A DNA stretch of 64,000 bases from Rugosimonospora africana (GTDB taxonomy: Bacteria; Actinomycetota; Actinomycetes; Mycobacteriales; Micromonosporaceae), in assembly GCF_016862975.1 (NCBI RefSeq), contig NZ_BONZ01000039.1:172853-236852 (forward strand). Reading direction: 5' to 3'. The number at the start of each line of letters is the position of its first letter. The first letter of the stretch is position 1. The notes under the pieces were generated by a model that saw only the letters and a list, made by a program, of their open reading frames with translations, was not told the DNA's origin and did not search any database. Made by a program: the position numbers and the translations under genes. Shown one piece after another: positions 49,043 to 58,337 of this stretch.

Positions 49043-50121
49043 CCGGATCGATTCCCCAACGCAACGCTCAGCTGGAGACACTGCGCGACCTGCTCCAGCA
49101 ACTCGGTGTTCAGCCCGAACAGCTGCTTGCCGATCCGATGGCGCCACCAGTGGTCGTACCCACATTCAACGAGTACGTATGGCAGGTAGCGGAAGCGGTA
49201 TCCCCCGGCACCAAGCGGGCATACCACTCCTACTGGCGACGCATCTGCCACCACTGGGGCTCCCGCCGACTCGACGAGCCAACTCCCTTGGAAATCAAAC
49301 GACTCGCCGAGACCATCCGTACGGACGTCGTGGTCCGCCGCAACGCCCGCGGAGGACGCACCGCCGCCGAGCACCTCATCGCCGCTATGCGCTGCATCTA
49401 CCGCCACGCGGTCATGGACGGTCTCATCGCAGAGACCGACAACCCCGCCGCGAAGGTAGCCAAGCCGCGTCGGCTCGCCAGCACCCGGCGGGCGATCCCA
49501 GAAACACAACTGGCTGCGATCGTCGACATCGCAGGATCGACGGGCAACGACCCAGAGCTGGACAGCCTGCTGATCCGGCTGCACACCGAGACCGCCTGCC
49601 GCCGCGGTGGCGCCCTCGCCCTACGGCCGCGGGACCTCGATCCCGATCAATGCCTGATTTACCTACGGGAGAAAGGCGGCACGTCCCGCTGGCAACCGGT
49701 CTCACCAACCCTCATGCGGCACTTGCTCGCCCACCACCGCGAACGCGGCGACAGCAACCGCGACGGCAGCCTCCTGCGTTACCGGGGCGGTCGACCCCTG
49801 ACCTACCGCCGCTACGACCACCTCTGGCACCGCATCGGCACCCATCTCCCATGGGTAGCAGCACAGCACGTGAGCACACACTGGCTACGACACACCACGC
49901 TGACCTGGGTGGAACGCGCCTTCAGCTACGCCGTCGCCCGCGCCTACGCCGGACACACCGGAAAGAACGATGTCGGCACCACCATGACCTACGTACGCGC
50001 CGAAATCCAAGAGGTCGCTGCCGCCCTCGCCGCACTGACCACCGAACCACACCCCCTGACCATGCCGACGACCGATGCCGACGATCGTCAGCCGACCGCG
50101 CGTTCCCCCCTACCCACCTGA
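49039..50121 (+). CDS. Tyrosine recombinase (integrase 1)
   Basis: 360 residues. N-terminal SAM-like domain (about 40-110: YVWQVAEAVSPGTKRAYHSY) and a catalytic domain with all key residues: RLHTETACRRGGALALRPRD (Arg1), LREKGGTSRWQPVSPTLMRH (Lys), THWLRHTTLTWVERAF (HxLR), ARAYAGHTGKN (His), TTMTYVRAEIQEV (Tyr nucleophile). Very similar to integrase 2 at 56725. Fourth gene of the methyltransferase-methyltransferase-AbrB operon. In ICEs the integrase lies next to the attachment site, here expected just beyond 50121. Confidence 0.9.
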   Translation: MTGSIPQRNAQLETLRDLLQQLGVQPEQLLADPMAPPVVVPTFNEYVWQVAEAVSPGTKRAYHSYWRRICHHWGSRRLDEPTPLEIKRLAETIRTDVVVRRNARGGRTAAEHLIAAMRCIYRHAVMDGLIAETDNPAAKVAKPRRLASTRRAIPETQLAAIVDIAGSTGNDPELDSLLIRLHTETACRRGGALALRPRDLDPDQCLIYLREKGGTSRWQPVSPTLMRHLLAHHRERGDSNRDGSLLRYRGGRPLTYRRYDHLWHRIGTHLPWVAAQHVSTHWLRHTTLTWVERAFSYAVARAYAGHTGKNDVGTTMTYVRAEIQEVAAALAALTTEPHPLTMPTTDADDRQPTARSPLPT

Positions 50122-50455
50122 GAGGCGATCGCACTCTAGGCACCGGGGGTGTCCGATCGGTGGTCCCGCTCATATTCGCGAGGGGACCATCGATCGTGAC
50201 GTTGGGCTTCCGCCGGCAGAGATCTCCAGCCGCGCTGGCCCGTATCCACACGCCACCGATGCTGTATCGCCAGCGCATGGGTGAGCCATTACGTGTGTTG
50301 TATGCGCTCAGCCGACATGCGAGAGCACGGACGGCCCGGCCTCTGCAGAGGGAATGGTCCACCCGTGTCGTCGTAGACCAAGGAGTAGTACCGCGTGGCA
50401 GATAGCGTTAGCGCCCGTGTCCGGTAGCGTGACTTCGGGGTAGGTGACGAGGAGT
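50122..50455. other. Gap after integrase 1 with an inverted repeat; possible old element junction
   Basis: CGATCGGTGGTCCC (50154-50167) pairs with GGGACCATCGATCG (50183-50196) with one mismatch. GGTGTCCGA at 50148-50156 also ends the tRNA-Leu (58339-58347, same orientation). No gene is credible here. It could hold the attachment site of integrase 1 or a terminator. Confidence 0.4.
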
Positions 50456-51442
50456 ATGGGGCAGGATAAGGCACGACGGCATCACCAGGTACCGCAGTTC
50501 TATCTCCGTGGGTTTTCTGATGGCGGCGACCGCGTCAAGGTCGTGCGGTTTGGTGATCGGCCGAGCACATTCATCGCCAGCGTCAAGAACGTCGCAGTGG
50601 AAGCGAACTTCTACGCGGTCGACTGGCTCGACCCGGCTAGGGAGGGCCTCGCGGAGCAGCTGATCGGTGACATCGAGCGAACCGCATCCGAGGCGCTGCG
50701 GCTGCTGGTTCGGGGTCAGGAGCTATCGGTCGAGCAGCGCGGCGCAGTGGCGACGTGGGTGGTGCTGCAGTACGTACGCGGCCGAGGCAAGCGCGCCGAC
50801 TCCATCGGGTTGCAAAAGACCATGCTGCGCGCGAACCTGGCCGTTCGCGGCAAACAACGGCTCGCGTCCCAACTCGGCCTCAGCGACATCGCGAGGATCG
50901 ACGAGATCTGGGATCGAGTCGTGGTCCGCGGCGAACTTCCCGACCCACCGACTGCGCGGTACAACCACATCCGCATGATGCTCAAGACCGTATCCCGGGT
51001 GGCGCCCGCCTACGCGTTGGCGCACTGGCAGCTCGTCACCTTTCAGCGACGACGGCTATTCACGTCTGACCAGCCGGTCTGCCTTTGGTCCCGGCCCAGC
51101 GACGACCCTGGCATCGGGCTGCTCACCGCGGACGCCGTGTCGGTGCCCCTCACCCGCAACATCGGTCTAGTGATCTTCCCGCAGATACCGTCCAATACGA
51201 TCGGCGAGTCGGCACCGACAACGCAGTACCATCGCTGGTTCACGACCCAGGCATGGATGTGCGCCGAGGAATTCCTCATCATGCACCCCGACGACGAGGT
51301 GCCCGACCGGCTGCCCAGTCAACGAGAACCGCAGCTCGGCACGCTCGGCCTGCCCGCGGTGCAGCAGTTCATCGAAATCGGCGAGGCGTGGCATGCTCGC
51401 CGCGACCACGCGTGGGCCGCAGAGGCCGACACTAGTTCCTGA
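50456..51442 (+). CDS. DUF4238 protein
   Basis: 328 residues from the ATG at 50456 (MGQDKARRHHQVPQFYLRGF), the usual DUF4238 opening KxHHxVPxxYLRxF. A GTG at 50444 is an alternative. Other family landmarks: AVEANFYAVDWLDPAREGLA, RGAVATWVVLQYVRGRGKRA, and LFTSDQPVCLWSRPSD in the middle, where the family has TSDxPV. Several reports place DUF4238 among defence-island genes; activity is unproven. It is the first cargo gene after integrase 1, on the plus strand and convergent with the 1361-residue protein. Confidence 0.8.
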   Translation: MGQDKARRHHQVPQFYLRGFSDGGDRVKVVRFGDRPSTFIASVKNVAVEANFYAVDWLDPAREGLAEQLIGDIERTASEALRLLVRGQELSVEQRGAVATWVVLQYVRGRGKRADSIGLQKTMLRANLAVRGKQRLASQLGLSDIARIDEIWDRVVVRGELPDPPTARYNHIRMMLKTVSRVAPAYALAHWQLVTFQRRRLFTSDQPVCLWSRPSDDPGIGLLTADAVSVPLTRNIGLVIFPQIPSNTIGESAPTTQYHRWFTTQAWMCAEEFLIMHPDDEVPDRLPSQREPQLGTLGLPAVQQFIEIGEAWHARRDHAWAAEADTSS

Positions 51443-51669
51443 TCACCCAGGTCGATCAATCGGCTGCATCGTGGATGGAGCAGTCGACGCTGACGCTGCC
51501 CGATGGGCAGATGCGTGAGGCACCGCCGGATCCACGTGCAGATGATCACCAAGCCGAGATCGGATGCTCCGTTCGTTAGGAAACGGTGATCTTTGTACTC
51601 GTACCCGTCTCACATCACGCCTCGTTTGTAGAGGCGGTCAGCGTCGCCGACCCGCTCCGCTCGAAAAGG

Positions 51670-52227
51670 ATGGAATCCCCAGTGCACGACGTAATCGACT
51701 CATGGTTTCGTGAACAGGGCGAAACCCGGCAGCGCGATCTACTGGAGAACTACGACAAGCCCGTCCAGCCGGTTTACATCCAGTCACTGGCCGAGGCGAA
51801 GATAACAGTACTTCCAAGCCCGAGAGACGGCAGCGTGCACCAGGTATATCTCCCGCCAGCGGTTCAGGGATACCTTGCCCAAGAACGAATCAATCGCGGC
51901 ATGCCGAAAAGCAGCATCGTCGCGTTCCGGCAACCGCTGGACGACGACACTATTCAACAGTTTCTCGCGCGGGCGAACGGCTGGCTGGCGTACCGCGAGT
52001 GGCCGGCCACCGACTACGGCTACGAGGCGATCCTCTTCCCCGCCACACTCGTGAGATACAACGACCAGAAGGAACCCGGCCGACGCGGCGACGTCACCTA
52101 CTTCACTACACTCGATGAAGTCAACGGCGTTGACGAGGAGCTGCTAGCCCGTGCCCGCCGGGAACGGGAGCCCGCCAGAAACTTCAGCCCGGACCACGAT
52201 TGGATCCCGGGTGACCCCTTCGTCTGA
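51670..52227 (+). CDS. Protein of unknown function, 185 aa
   Basis: From the ATG at 51670 (MESPVHDVIDSWFREQGETR). Alpha/beta, soluble: QPVYIQSLAEAKITVLPSPR, SSIVAFRQPLDDDTIQQFLA, LAYREWPATDYGYEAILFPA, GDVTYFTTLDEVNGVDEELL. No family recognised. It ends with PDHDWIPGDPFV and TGA, after which the same frame reads sensibly for about 45 codons (see findings). It lies between the DUF4238 gene and the 3' end of the 1361-residue protein gene, and may be part of one defence-type module. Confidence 0.6.
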   Translation: MESPVHDVIDSWFREQGETRQRDLLENYDKPVQPVYIQSLAEAKITVLPSPRDGSVHQVYLPPAVQGYLAQERINRGMPKSSIVAFRQPLDDDTIQQFLARANGWLAYREWPATDYGYEAILFPATLVRYNDQKEPGRRGDVTYFTTLDEVNGVDEELLARARREREPARNFSPDHDWIPGDPFV

Positions 52228-52367
52228 TGCTGGCCGGGGTCAGCGGGCGAAATTGCTGATGGCGGCCTGGACATCTATGACTTGGCCGAAGAGCTGATTG
52301 CCGCTGCTTTTGTGTGCGAGGGTACCCGGTTCATGGGACCCTATCGGCTGGAACTCACCTCCGACGA

Positions 52368-55300
52368 CTACCGGCCGGGTTCCCGCGCGGCGGGGATGCG
52401 TTCGGCTTCGACGCCGCGACGCGACCACTCGCTTGGAACAGGGAGATTGGTGTTGATGATGAGTACTCCGACAAGGGTCGGGTACCTCGGATCGTCTAGG
52501 CCGTGCAGACGCGGCTTTAACCAGTCGATGTAGTTTTCGATCACGCCGGGTGGCGCTGTCTTGCGGCCGTGATCGAGCACCACCAGGATTGAGAGCTGGC
52601 TGCCTCGGCCGACACCATACTGGGAAGGCTGCCCGACGTAGCGAGCGCAATCGTCGACCGTGATCGGCTTGCCCCGCGAAACTTTGAGCTCGGCGATTAT
52701 GTCGTCGTGGAGGAGGTCGTCGAAGCCACCGGCGACCGGGTCACGGCGGGTCAGCCGGCCGCCGATCTCAGGGTCGGTGAGTAACCGACGTTCCAGCTCG
52801 TCGTGGAACTGAGCCTCGGTGACACGGGTGCCACGTCTAAAGACCTTCTCGAACATGATGGTCTGCGCCGCGCGCACGCAAGCGGCAAAGAGCCGACAGA
52901 AACCTCGCACGTCCTCCGCGTCGAACATTGTCGCGTCGAGCGCGGCGAACATCGACAGGAGTCGGCTGTCGGTCTGCTCGTGTTCGGTCAGCGCGTCCCG
53001 GCTCGGGTCGAACGGCCGCAGTCTGAGGCGGCGCAGACCCCCGACGTCGACAACCTGCTCGTATCCGTCACCGACCAGGCGTACTTGCAGCGGGCAGTCT
53101 AGAGCGGGAGCGAGAATCGCCTGCTCGACGCCGCAGTGCAGCGGCGCCTCGTCGTGCAGCATGATCCCGAGTTCGTCGACGGCGCCATCGGCGAGGAGGA
53201 TCTCATAGCGAGGCAGGGACAGTGCGTTCCGGCCGAGGGTGGTAACTGGTTCGACGATGCACCGTTCAGCCCAATCGGGAACATCCAGCAGTCGGACGGT
53301 CATGCCCAGGTGGTAGACCTCGCCGGGTCGCACGACGAGGACATCGGTGACGGGTACGCCAAGGATGCTGGCCACACAGACGGCTCGTGGCAGCTGAACC
53401 GGCGCCGGCACCAGGGCTCTGGGTGTGAACCGCCGTGGGGTCAGGCCAGTACCGACGAGGGAGACCGGCGCAGGGACGGTGGCTAGGCTTCGCCACGCTG
53501 TCTCGGCCGCCGCCGGGTCGCCAACCGCCTCCACCGCAGTCAAGAATCCGCGAAGGTTGCTGGGACCCGTCTGCGGCGCCGCGTCCAGCGCGGTGCGCAA
53601 GACCTGGGCCCGTCGCTGCGCGGCCTGGAGCAGGACCGGCGTGGTCGGGTCGGCGAGTCGGAGCGCGGCGTCGTACCGGAATAGGAGTGCAGCGATCTTC
53701 CAAGCACTGGCGATCAGTGCGCGCTGGGCGCCGCTGGCGTGGGTAGCCGGCGTTGCCTGGAGCCTTTCGGCCGCCTTGTCCAGCACCTCGGCGTCGGCTG
53801 CAGGATCGGTGACGGTGGGGGCGAGCAGCAGCGCTGCGACTGTTGCCGCGGTCCGTAATGTGTCGAGGGTAGCGCGGACCTGTCCGTCCTGCGTCGCGTC
53901 CGGGAACGCCTGCTCGACCGCAGTCACCGCCGCATCTGCTGCCGCAGTGAGCGTCGACAGCTGTGCGGTGTTGGGTGGCCCGACGACGAGTGCCTCGCCC
54001 AGTTCGGCGCCGCGCGCGATGGCACGGGCGATCGTCCGGGCAGGTGCCCCTTCTGCCCCGGGCGGCTGATCGGCTTCGACCCGGCGGGCCAGGGTAGACG
54101 CGTCGGCCCACCGCCCGGCGGACTGCAGGAGTTCGACTGGTTCGAGGGCGCGCCACGAATGCGCGGACCCATGCACAGTGCTCAACGGCTCGATGTCGGC
54201 GAATGGGGTGCCAGTGAGCAGGTACGGCTGATCGAATAGGGCCTGCAAGAGAGGTTCGCGGCGTGTGTTGTAGTAGTCGATCAGCTCGGGGCTGGCGGAA
54301 GTGACCAACGCCGCCCGGACCCAGAGCTGGTGGGCTCTGAGTTTTTCCGGCCAGTTTGCCGTGAGAAGCCGCTCCCGGTCTTGCGGCCGGCAAAGCTCAA
54401 CGTAGGCAAGCGCGAAGTCCAACCACCTCACGGTTTCCGTGTTGTCGGGTAGCTGCTGAGCCAGGAACAGTAGCGACCAGAGGGCCGACGCGAGCACCTC
54501 CGGATGCGGGTCCGTCTGCGGCTGAGCATAGGTGGCGATCCAGCCTGCGACGCTGGCGAGCAGCCGCGGGGCCACCTCGTCCGGTAGCCGAAGCTGGGGG
54601 ATCTTGTCCAGCATGGCACGGTGCACGATGACGTAGGTATCGTCTAGCAGCACGGCGGACAGCTCGGTCAGCTCGGTGGGCAGCGTGTCGGCAACACGCG
54701 CGCAGGCCATCCATAGGTCGATACCGCCCCTGCGGACCACGGGGTCGGTATGGCACAGGGCTGTATACGTGGTGGGCAGAATGTCGCGAAGCGTCTCGGC
54801 CGACACCGCGGACTTCAGCACCTCTAGCATCGCCGCACAGGTTGTGCGGTCGTGGTTTTCGTCGCCAGTGGTCGCCCCGAAGATCGATCGAACGGGCGTG
54901 AGGACGGCATCAGAATCCGCGACGGCGCACCGACCGATCGCGGCGGCAAGATTCCGCCGACGCGCGTCGCGCTTAATCCGGCTTCCGAAGCGTTCCATGT
55001 CCTGCAGGACCGGAGGAAGTCCTGTCTCGGTTGCGATGAGGGTGGAATCCTCAATCGGCTCCGACAGGGCGAGAATCACACCAAGTAGTTCGTCGATGTG
55101 GTCAGCGACGGCGTTGGGGATCTCACCGGCGAGGATACGCATATGCTCAGCGCTGTGAGCCGCGGCCTCGTTGCCCCAGTCGCCGCCGGCACGGCGAGCC
55201 ATGAATGCGATCGCCAGCGAAGTCGCCTCGGGCGAGGCGTCCCACGGCTCCCGAAAACGCTGCAAGAACCAAGGCACCCGGGCGAGTTGGTCGCGTGCAG

Positions 55301-56453
55301 GCTGGCTCGCGGTCGCGGCCGCGGCCTCAACGATCTGCCGAGTCAGCTCTGGCTCGCCGCGCCACCCTTCCGCCAGCGCCCCAAGGGCCGCGCCAGCGGG
55401 ATGAGGCATTCCGGCATAGCCGGCGTCCTCCCCGCGAATGCTCGCTGCAAGCGGCGGCCCGAGCGCCATGATGCGGGTGGCATCGACAGCGAGCAGGGCA
55501 CGAGCCGCGTCAGCGCCGGCCTGGCGGGTCTGCTCTTCATCGCTAGACAGGTGGGTCACGATTCGGCCGGTCACCATGGCGAGGTCGACACGAGATGCAG
55601 CGAGTAGCCCCTCCGTCGACACAGGCACAGCCCACGGCCCGTCATCGCCGCCAGACGCCAGCTCGATAAGACGGTCCACGACGTCCGGTAGATCTGCAGC
55701 GGTCAGATCCGGCCCCAACAGACCGAAGAGTCGTCCCGCCTCGACGGAGCGTTGCTCACGCAGCACCGTGACAGCCGCGCTGACGGCCTGGCGGGTCGGG
55801 CACCGGCCCGCCTGTACCAGGGCCTGAAGGGCTTCAAGGGCAGTGTGATCGGCAGTGTCGGTGGCCAATTCGACAAGGCTGTCGACGAGCACCGGCCGAA
55901 ACAGCTCCGGGGCCGCCCGCGCCGTATCCAGGACGTGCCGGACCGCCTGCTGTTGCGACCCGGTGAGCGGTTCGACACGCGGATCGGAGTGGTCGATGCG
56001 ATTCAACGCCTCGCCCAGATCACGCACCACATGGCCCTCGCCGGCCAGCACCAGGCGACGGCGTTCACCACGCGCCCGGTGGCGTGCCGCGCGTTCCTGG
56101 GCGACGCGCCACGCCGCATCCGCGTGGGCCTGTTCGACGGCGGCCCGCTGGGTCGACACGGTGGCGAGGTTGGGCAGCTCGCCGGTCCCGTCACGATGCG
56201 CACAGCTCGTGCAGTTGGCCCGGTAAAATTCGATGGCGAGGTCGGTCGCTCGCGGGCTCTGGACACGCGGCGGTGGGGCGTGCTCGCAGCGGATCTCGAA
56301 GAGGCCGAGCGGCACGCCAAGCAGTGATCCGCCGTAGCTGTTGCCGCCGAGAAGCTTGAGCCGGGCGTTGCGGCAGTGCCGCCGCGTCAGCTCGATCGCC
56401 TCTGCGTTGGCCGCGCCGAGTGCGGCCGTCTCCTTGAACTCCTGCTCGCGCAC
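52368..56453 (-). CDS. Giant helical-repeat protein with C-terminal PD-(D/E)xK-like nuclease
   Basis: 1361 residues, GTG start. Four cysteines near the start (C27, C56, C81, C84; TNCTSCAHR) could bind zinc. Residues about 130-1000 are a long array of helices like ARM/HEAT repeats (TALEALQALVQAGRCPTRQA, LLASVAGWIATYAQPQ, LIASAWKIAALLFRYDAALR). About 1000-1180 is beta-rich. The last 145 residues resemble a PD-(D/E)xK nuclease: FHDELERRLL (1216-), GGFDDLLHDDIIAELKVSRG with Asp1245, Glu1255 and Lys1257, then YVGQPSQYG with Gln1275/1278, as in Mrr/Cap4-like folds. I do not know a named family. A sensor-scaffold plus nuclease suggests an abortive-defence protein, by inference. It lies between two integrases. 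Confidence 0.75.
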   Translation of the reverse strand: MREQEFKETAALGAANAEAIELTRRHCRNARLKLLGGNSYGGSLLGVPLGLFEIRCEHAPPPRVQSPRATDLAIEFYRANCTSCAHRDGTGELPNLATVSTQRAAVEQAHADAAWRVAQERAARHRARGERRRLVLAGEGHVVRDLGEALNRIDHSDPRVEPLTGSQQQAVRHVLDTARAAPELFRPVLVDSLVELATDTADHTALEALQALVQAGRCPTRQAVSAAVTVLREQRSVEAGRLFGLLGPDLTAADLPDVVDRLIELASGGDDGPWAVPVSTEGLLAASRVDLAMVTGRIVTHLSSDEEQTRQAGADAARALLAVDATRIMALGPPLAASIRGEDAGYAGMPHPAGAALGALAEGWRGEPELTRQIVEAAAATASQPARDQLARVPWFLQRFREPWDASPEATSLAIAFMARRAGGDWGNEAAAHSAEHMRILAGEIPNAVADHIDELLGVILALSEPIEDSTLIATETGLPPVLQDMERFGSRIKRDARRRNLAAAIGRCAVADSDAVLTPVRSIFGATTGDENHDRTTCAAMLEVLKSAVSAETLRDILPTTYTALCHTDPVVRRGGIDLWMACARVADTLPTELTELSAVLLDDTYVIVHRAMLDKIPQLRLPDEVAPRLLASVAGWIATYAQPQTDPHPEVLASALWSLLFLAQQLPDNTETVRWLDFALAYVELCRPQDRERLLTANWPEKLRAHQLWVRAALVTSASPELIDYYNTRREPLLQALFDQPYLLTGTPFADIEPLSTVHGSAHSWRALEPVELLQSAGRWADASTLARRVEADQPPGAEGAPARTIARAIARGAELGEALVVGPPNTAQLSTLTAAADAAVTAVEQAFPDATQDGQVRATLDTLRTAATVAALLLAPTVTDPAADAEVLDKAAERLQATPATHASGAQRALIASAWKIAALLFRYDAALRLADPTTPVLLQAAQRRAQVLRTALDAAPQTGPSNLRGFLTAVEAVGDPAAAETAWRSLATVPAPVSLVGTGLTPRRFTPRALVPAPVQLPRAVCVASILGVPVTDVLVVRPGEVYHLGMTVRLLDVPDWAERCIVEPVTTLGRNALSLPRYEILLADGAVDELGIMLHDEAPLHCGVEQAILAPALDCPLQVRLVGDGYEQVVDVGGLRRLRLRPFDPSRDALTEHEQTDSRLLSMFAALDATMFDAEDVRGFCRLFAACVRAAQTIMFEKVFRRGTRVTEAQFHDELERRLLTDPEIGGRLTRRDPVAGGFDDLLHDDIIAELKVSRGKPITVDDCARYVGQPSQYGVGRGSQLSILVVLDHGRKTAPPGVIENYIDWLKPRLHGLDDPRYPTLVGVLIINTNLPVPSEWSRRGVEAERIPAAREPGR

Positions 56454-56724
56454 AGCACAAGTACATCAGGTAGGTAAGACACTGCCCATGGCCGCGACGT
56501 CAGCTGCGGGCCGTCGAGCCCGTGGTCACCGATAGTTAGACCGTTTTGGCCGCTGGCGTTCTGCCCCAGAGGCATCAAGACAACGACCATCGTCAGCGTC
56601 TGTGCGGACGCCTGTGGAAGTGGACAGACCGCCGAGAGGGAGCTGGGACAACCGGATAGGTTGCCAGGGTGTCTGGTGGCCCCCTTCACAGTAGGTCGAA
56701 GGAGGCCACCGAATGATCGACCCT

Positions 56725-57753
56725 CTAGATTTCCCCAGCGAGCGGATGATCCTCGCCGGTCAAACCGGCCAACGCGACAGCGACCTCATACACGCTGGCC
56801 CGCACGTACGTGGCCGTCGAGCCTTTCCCGCCGCCGTCGGTATGCCCGGCGTAGGCGCGGGCGACCGCTTGCCCGTAGGTGCGCTCGACCCAGGTCAGGG
56901 TGGTGTGCCGCAGCCAGTGCATGCTGATCTGCTGCGTCCGTACCCATGCCAGGTGCTGCCCGATCCTCACCCACAGGTGGTCGTAGCGCCGGTAGGTCAG
57001 CCGCCGACCGTCGCGGTAGCGCAGCAACGCCGCGTCTCGATCACCGTCACCGCGCTCGGCGTGATGCGCCAGCAGGTGCCGCATTAAAGTCGGTGAGACC
57101 GGCTGCCAGCGGGAAGTACCGCCCTTCTCCCGCAGGAAGATCAGACACTGGTCGGAATCCAGATCCCGCGGACGCAGAGCGAGTGCACCACCACGACGGC
57201 AGGCGGTCTCGGTGTGCAGCCGAATCAGCAGGCTGTCGAGCCCGGGATCGTCCCCGGTACTGGCTGCCACCTGGTTGATCTCCGCAAGGCGGGCATCCCC
57301 TATCGCGCGCCGGGTGCTGGACAGCCGGCGCGGCTTGTCGACCTTCAGCGCCGGGTTGTCCGCCGCCTCCAGGTACCCGTCGGCCACCGCCCGCCGATAC
57401 AGACACCGCAGTGCCGCAACCAGGTGCTCCGCGGCCGATCGCCCCCCGCGGGCATTTCGCCTGGCCACCACGTTGGTCTGCACCTGCCCCCGCAGCTGCT
57501 CGATCTCCGAGGGACGCGGCTCGTCGATCCGCCGCTCACCCCACGCCTCCACGATCCGGTTCCAGTAAGAGCCGTACGCCCGGCGGGTACCCGCCGACAC
57601 CGCCGCCGCCACCACCGGTACGTACTCGGCGAACGTCGGCGCCGCCGGTCGGGCCGGTCGCACGCCAAGCAGATCGGCCGGGGAAATCCCCATCCGCTCC
57701 AGCAGCAACCGGGCCGCCTCCAACTCCGGCCGGCTCGCCGCCGTCGCGCTCAT
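56725..57753 (-). CDS. Tyrosine recombinase (integrase 2), beside tRNA-Leu
   Basis: 342 residues, strongly similar to integrase 1 through most of the catalytic domain. Key residues present: RLHTETACRRGGALALRPRD, LREKGGTSRWQPVSPTLMRH, MHWLRHTTLTWVERTY, ARAYAGHTDGGGKG, STATYVRASVYEV. The ATG overlaps the AbrB-like stop (ATGA). With the tRNA 3' end 585 bp away and the element extending leftwards, this is the textbook position of an island integrase; tRNA-Leu is its probable attachment site. Confidence 0.9.
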   Translation of the reverse strand: MSATAASRPELEAARLLLERMGISPADLLGVRPARPAAPTFAEYVPVVAAAVSAGTRRAYGSYWNRIVEAWGERRIDEPRPSEIEQLRGQVQTNVVARRNARGGRSAAEHLVAALRCLYRRAVADGYLEAADNPALKVDKPRRLSSTRRAIGDARLAEINQVAASTGDDPGLDSLLIRLHTETACRRGGALALRPRDLDSDQCLIFLREKGGTSRWQPVSPTLMRHLLAHHAERGDGDRDAALLRYRDGRRLTYRRYDHLWVRIGQHLAWVRTQQISMHWLRHTTLTWVERTYGQAVARAYAGHTDGGGKGSTATYVRASVYEVAVALAGLTGEDHPLAGEI

Positions 57754-58232
57754 GCCGCATCACCCCGCACCGCCGCAGCATGGACGTCAGCCAGCAGGGC
57801 ATGCAGGGCGGCCACTGGGTGGACCACCAGGACACCGACGGCATGGTGAGCGGCGAGCAGGACCTTGTCCCCGGTCTTGATCCGGCACCATCGCCGGACG
57901 GTCAGCGGCAATTTCAAGAACGCCTGCCGGCTGATGGAGTCCACGCCACTGGCCGCCGGGGACACGACGATGATGCCGCGCCGTTCGCGGATGTCCAGCC
58001 GGGTGCCCGGCCGCCAGCCGAGTTCGCGAACCATGCTGCGGTCGGTCACCCGACCGCTCTTGTCCACCATGCTGAGCGCGTAGATCGTGTCCACGGCGGC
58101 CGGGCTCACCGAGGCCAGCGCCGCGACCGGAAGCGGCGGTCGCGACCGGCCAGCCGGGCCGGATTCGCCATGACGGCCAGGAACGACCTTGGGGATGATC
58201 GGGGGGACGAGCGAGGTGGTCACCAGGACCAC
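57750..58232 (-). CDS. AbrB-like protein, partner of integrase 2
   Basis: 160 residues, GTG start (MVLVTTSLVPPIIPKVVPGR), with GTG at 58223 (VTTSLV) as an alternative. Two hairpin-type units: DTIYALSMVDKSGRVTDRSM with ELGWRPGTRLDIRERRGIIV, and DSISRQAFLKLPLTVRRWCR with IKTGDKVLLAAHHAVGVLVV. It corresponds along its length to the AbrB-like protein at 48566. ATGA coupling to the integrase is the same in both pairs. The 9-bp inverted repeat 51 bp upstream is a candidate operator. Confidence 0.75.
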   Translation of the reverse strand: MVLVTTSLVPPIIPKVVPGRHGESGPAGRSRPPLPVAALASVSPAAVDTIYALSMVDKSGRVTDRSMVRELGWRPGTRLDIRERRGIIVVSPAASGVDSISRQAFLKLPLTVRRWCRIKTGDKVLLAAHHAVGVLVVHPVAALHALLADVHAAAVRGDAA

Positions 58233-58282
58233 CCCCAGGGCTGGTCAGCAGCCGCCGACGGCAGTAGCAGAGGGTGAAGAAG

Positions 58283-58304
58283 GTGTTCAAAGGTGTTTGA
58301 ACAC
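58283..58304 (-). promoter_or_regulatory. Operator-like inverted repeat upstream of AbrB-integrase 2
   Basis: GTGTTCAAA-GGTG-TTTGAACAC, arms of 9 bp with no mismatch. It lies 51 bp upstream of the AbrB-like start and 34 bp from the tRNA end. Likely a regulator site or an integrase arm site. Confidence 0.55.
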
Positions 58305-58337
58305 GGACACGGGAAACTGCGCATAGAAACCCACGTG

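Noticed and set aside
10338..58337. A second copy of the tRNA-Leu 3' end marking the left end of the island.
   Set aside because: I found only a 9-bp match (50148-50156); no longer direct repeat was recognised by eye. The left end may lie outside the window.
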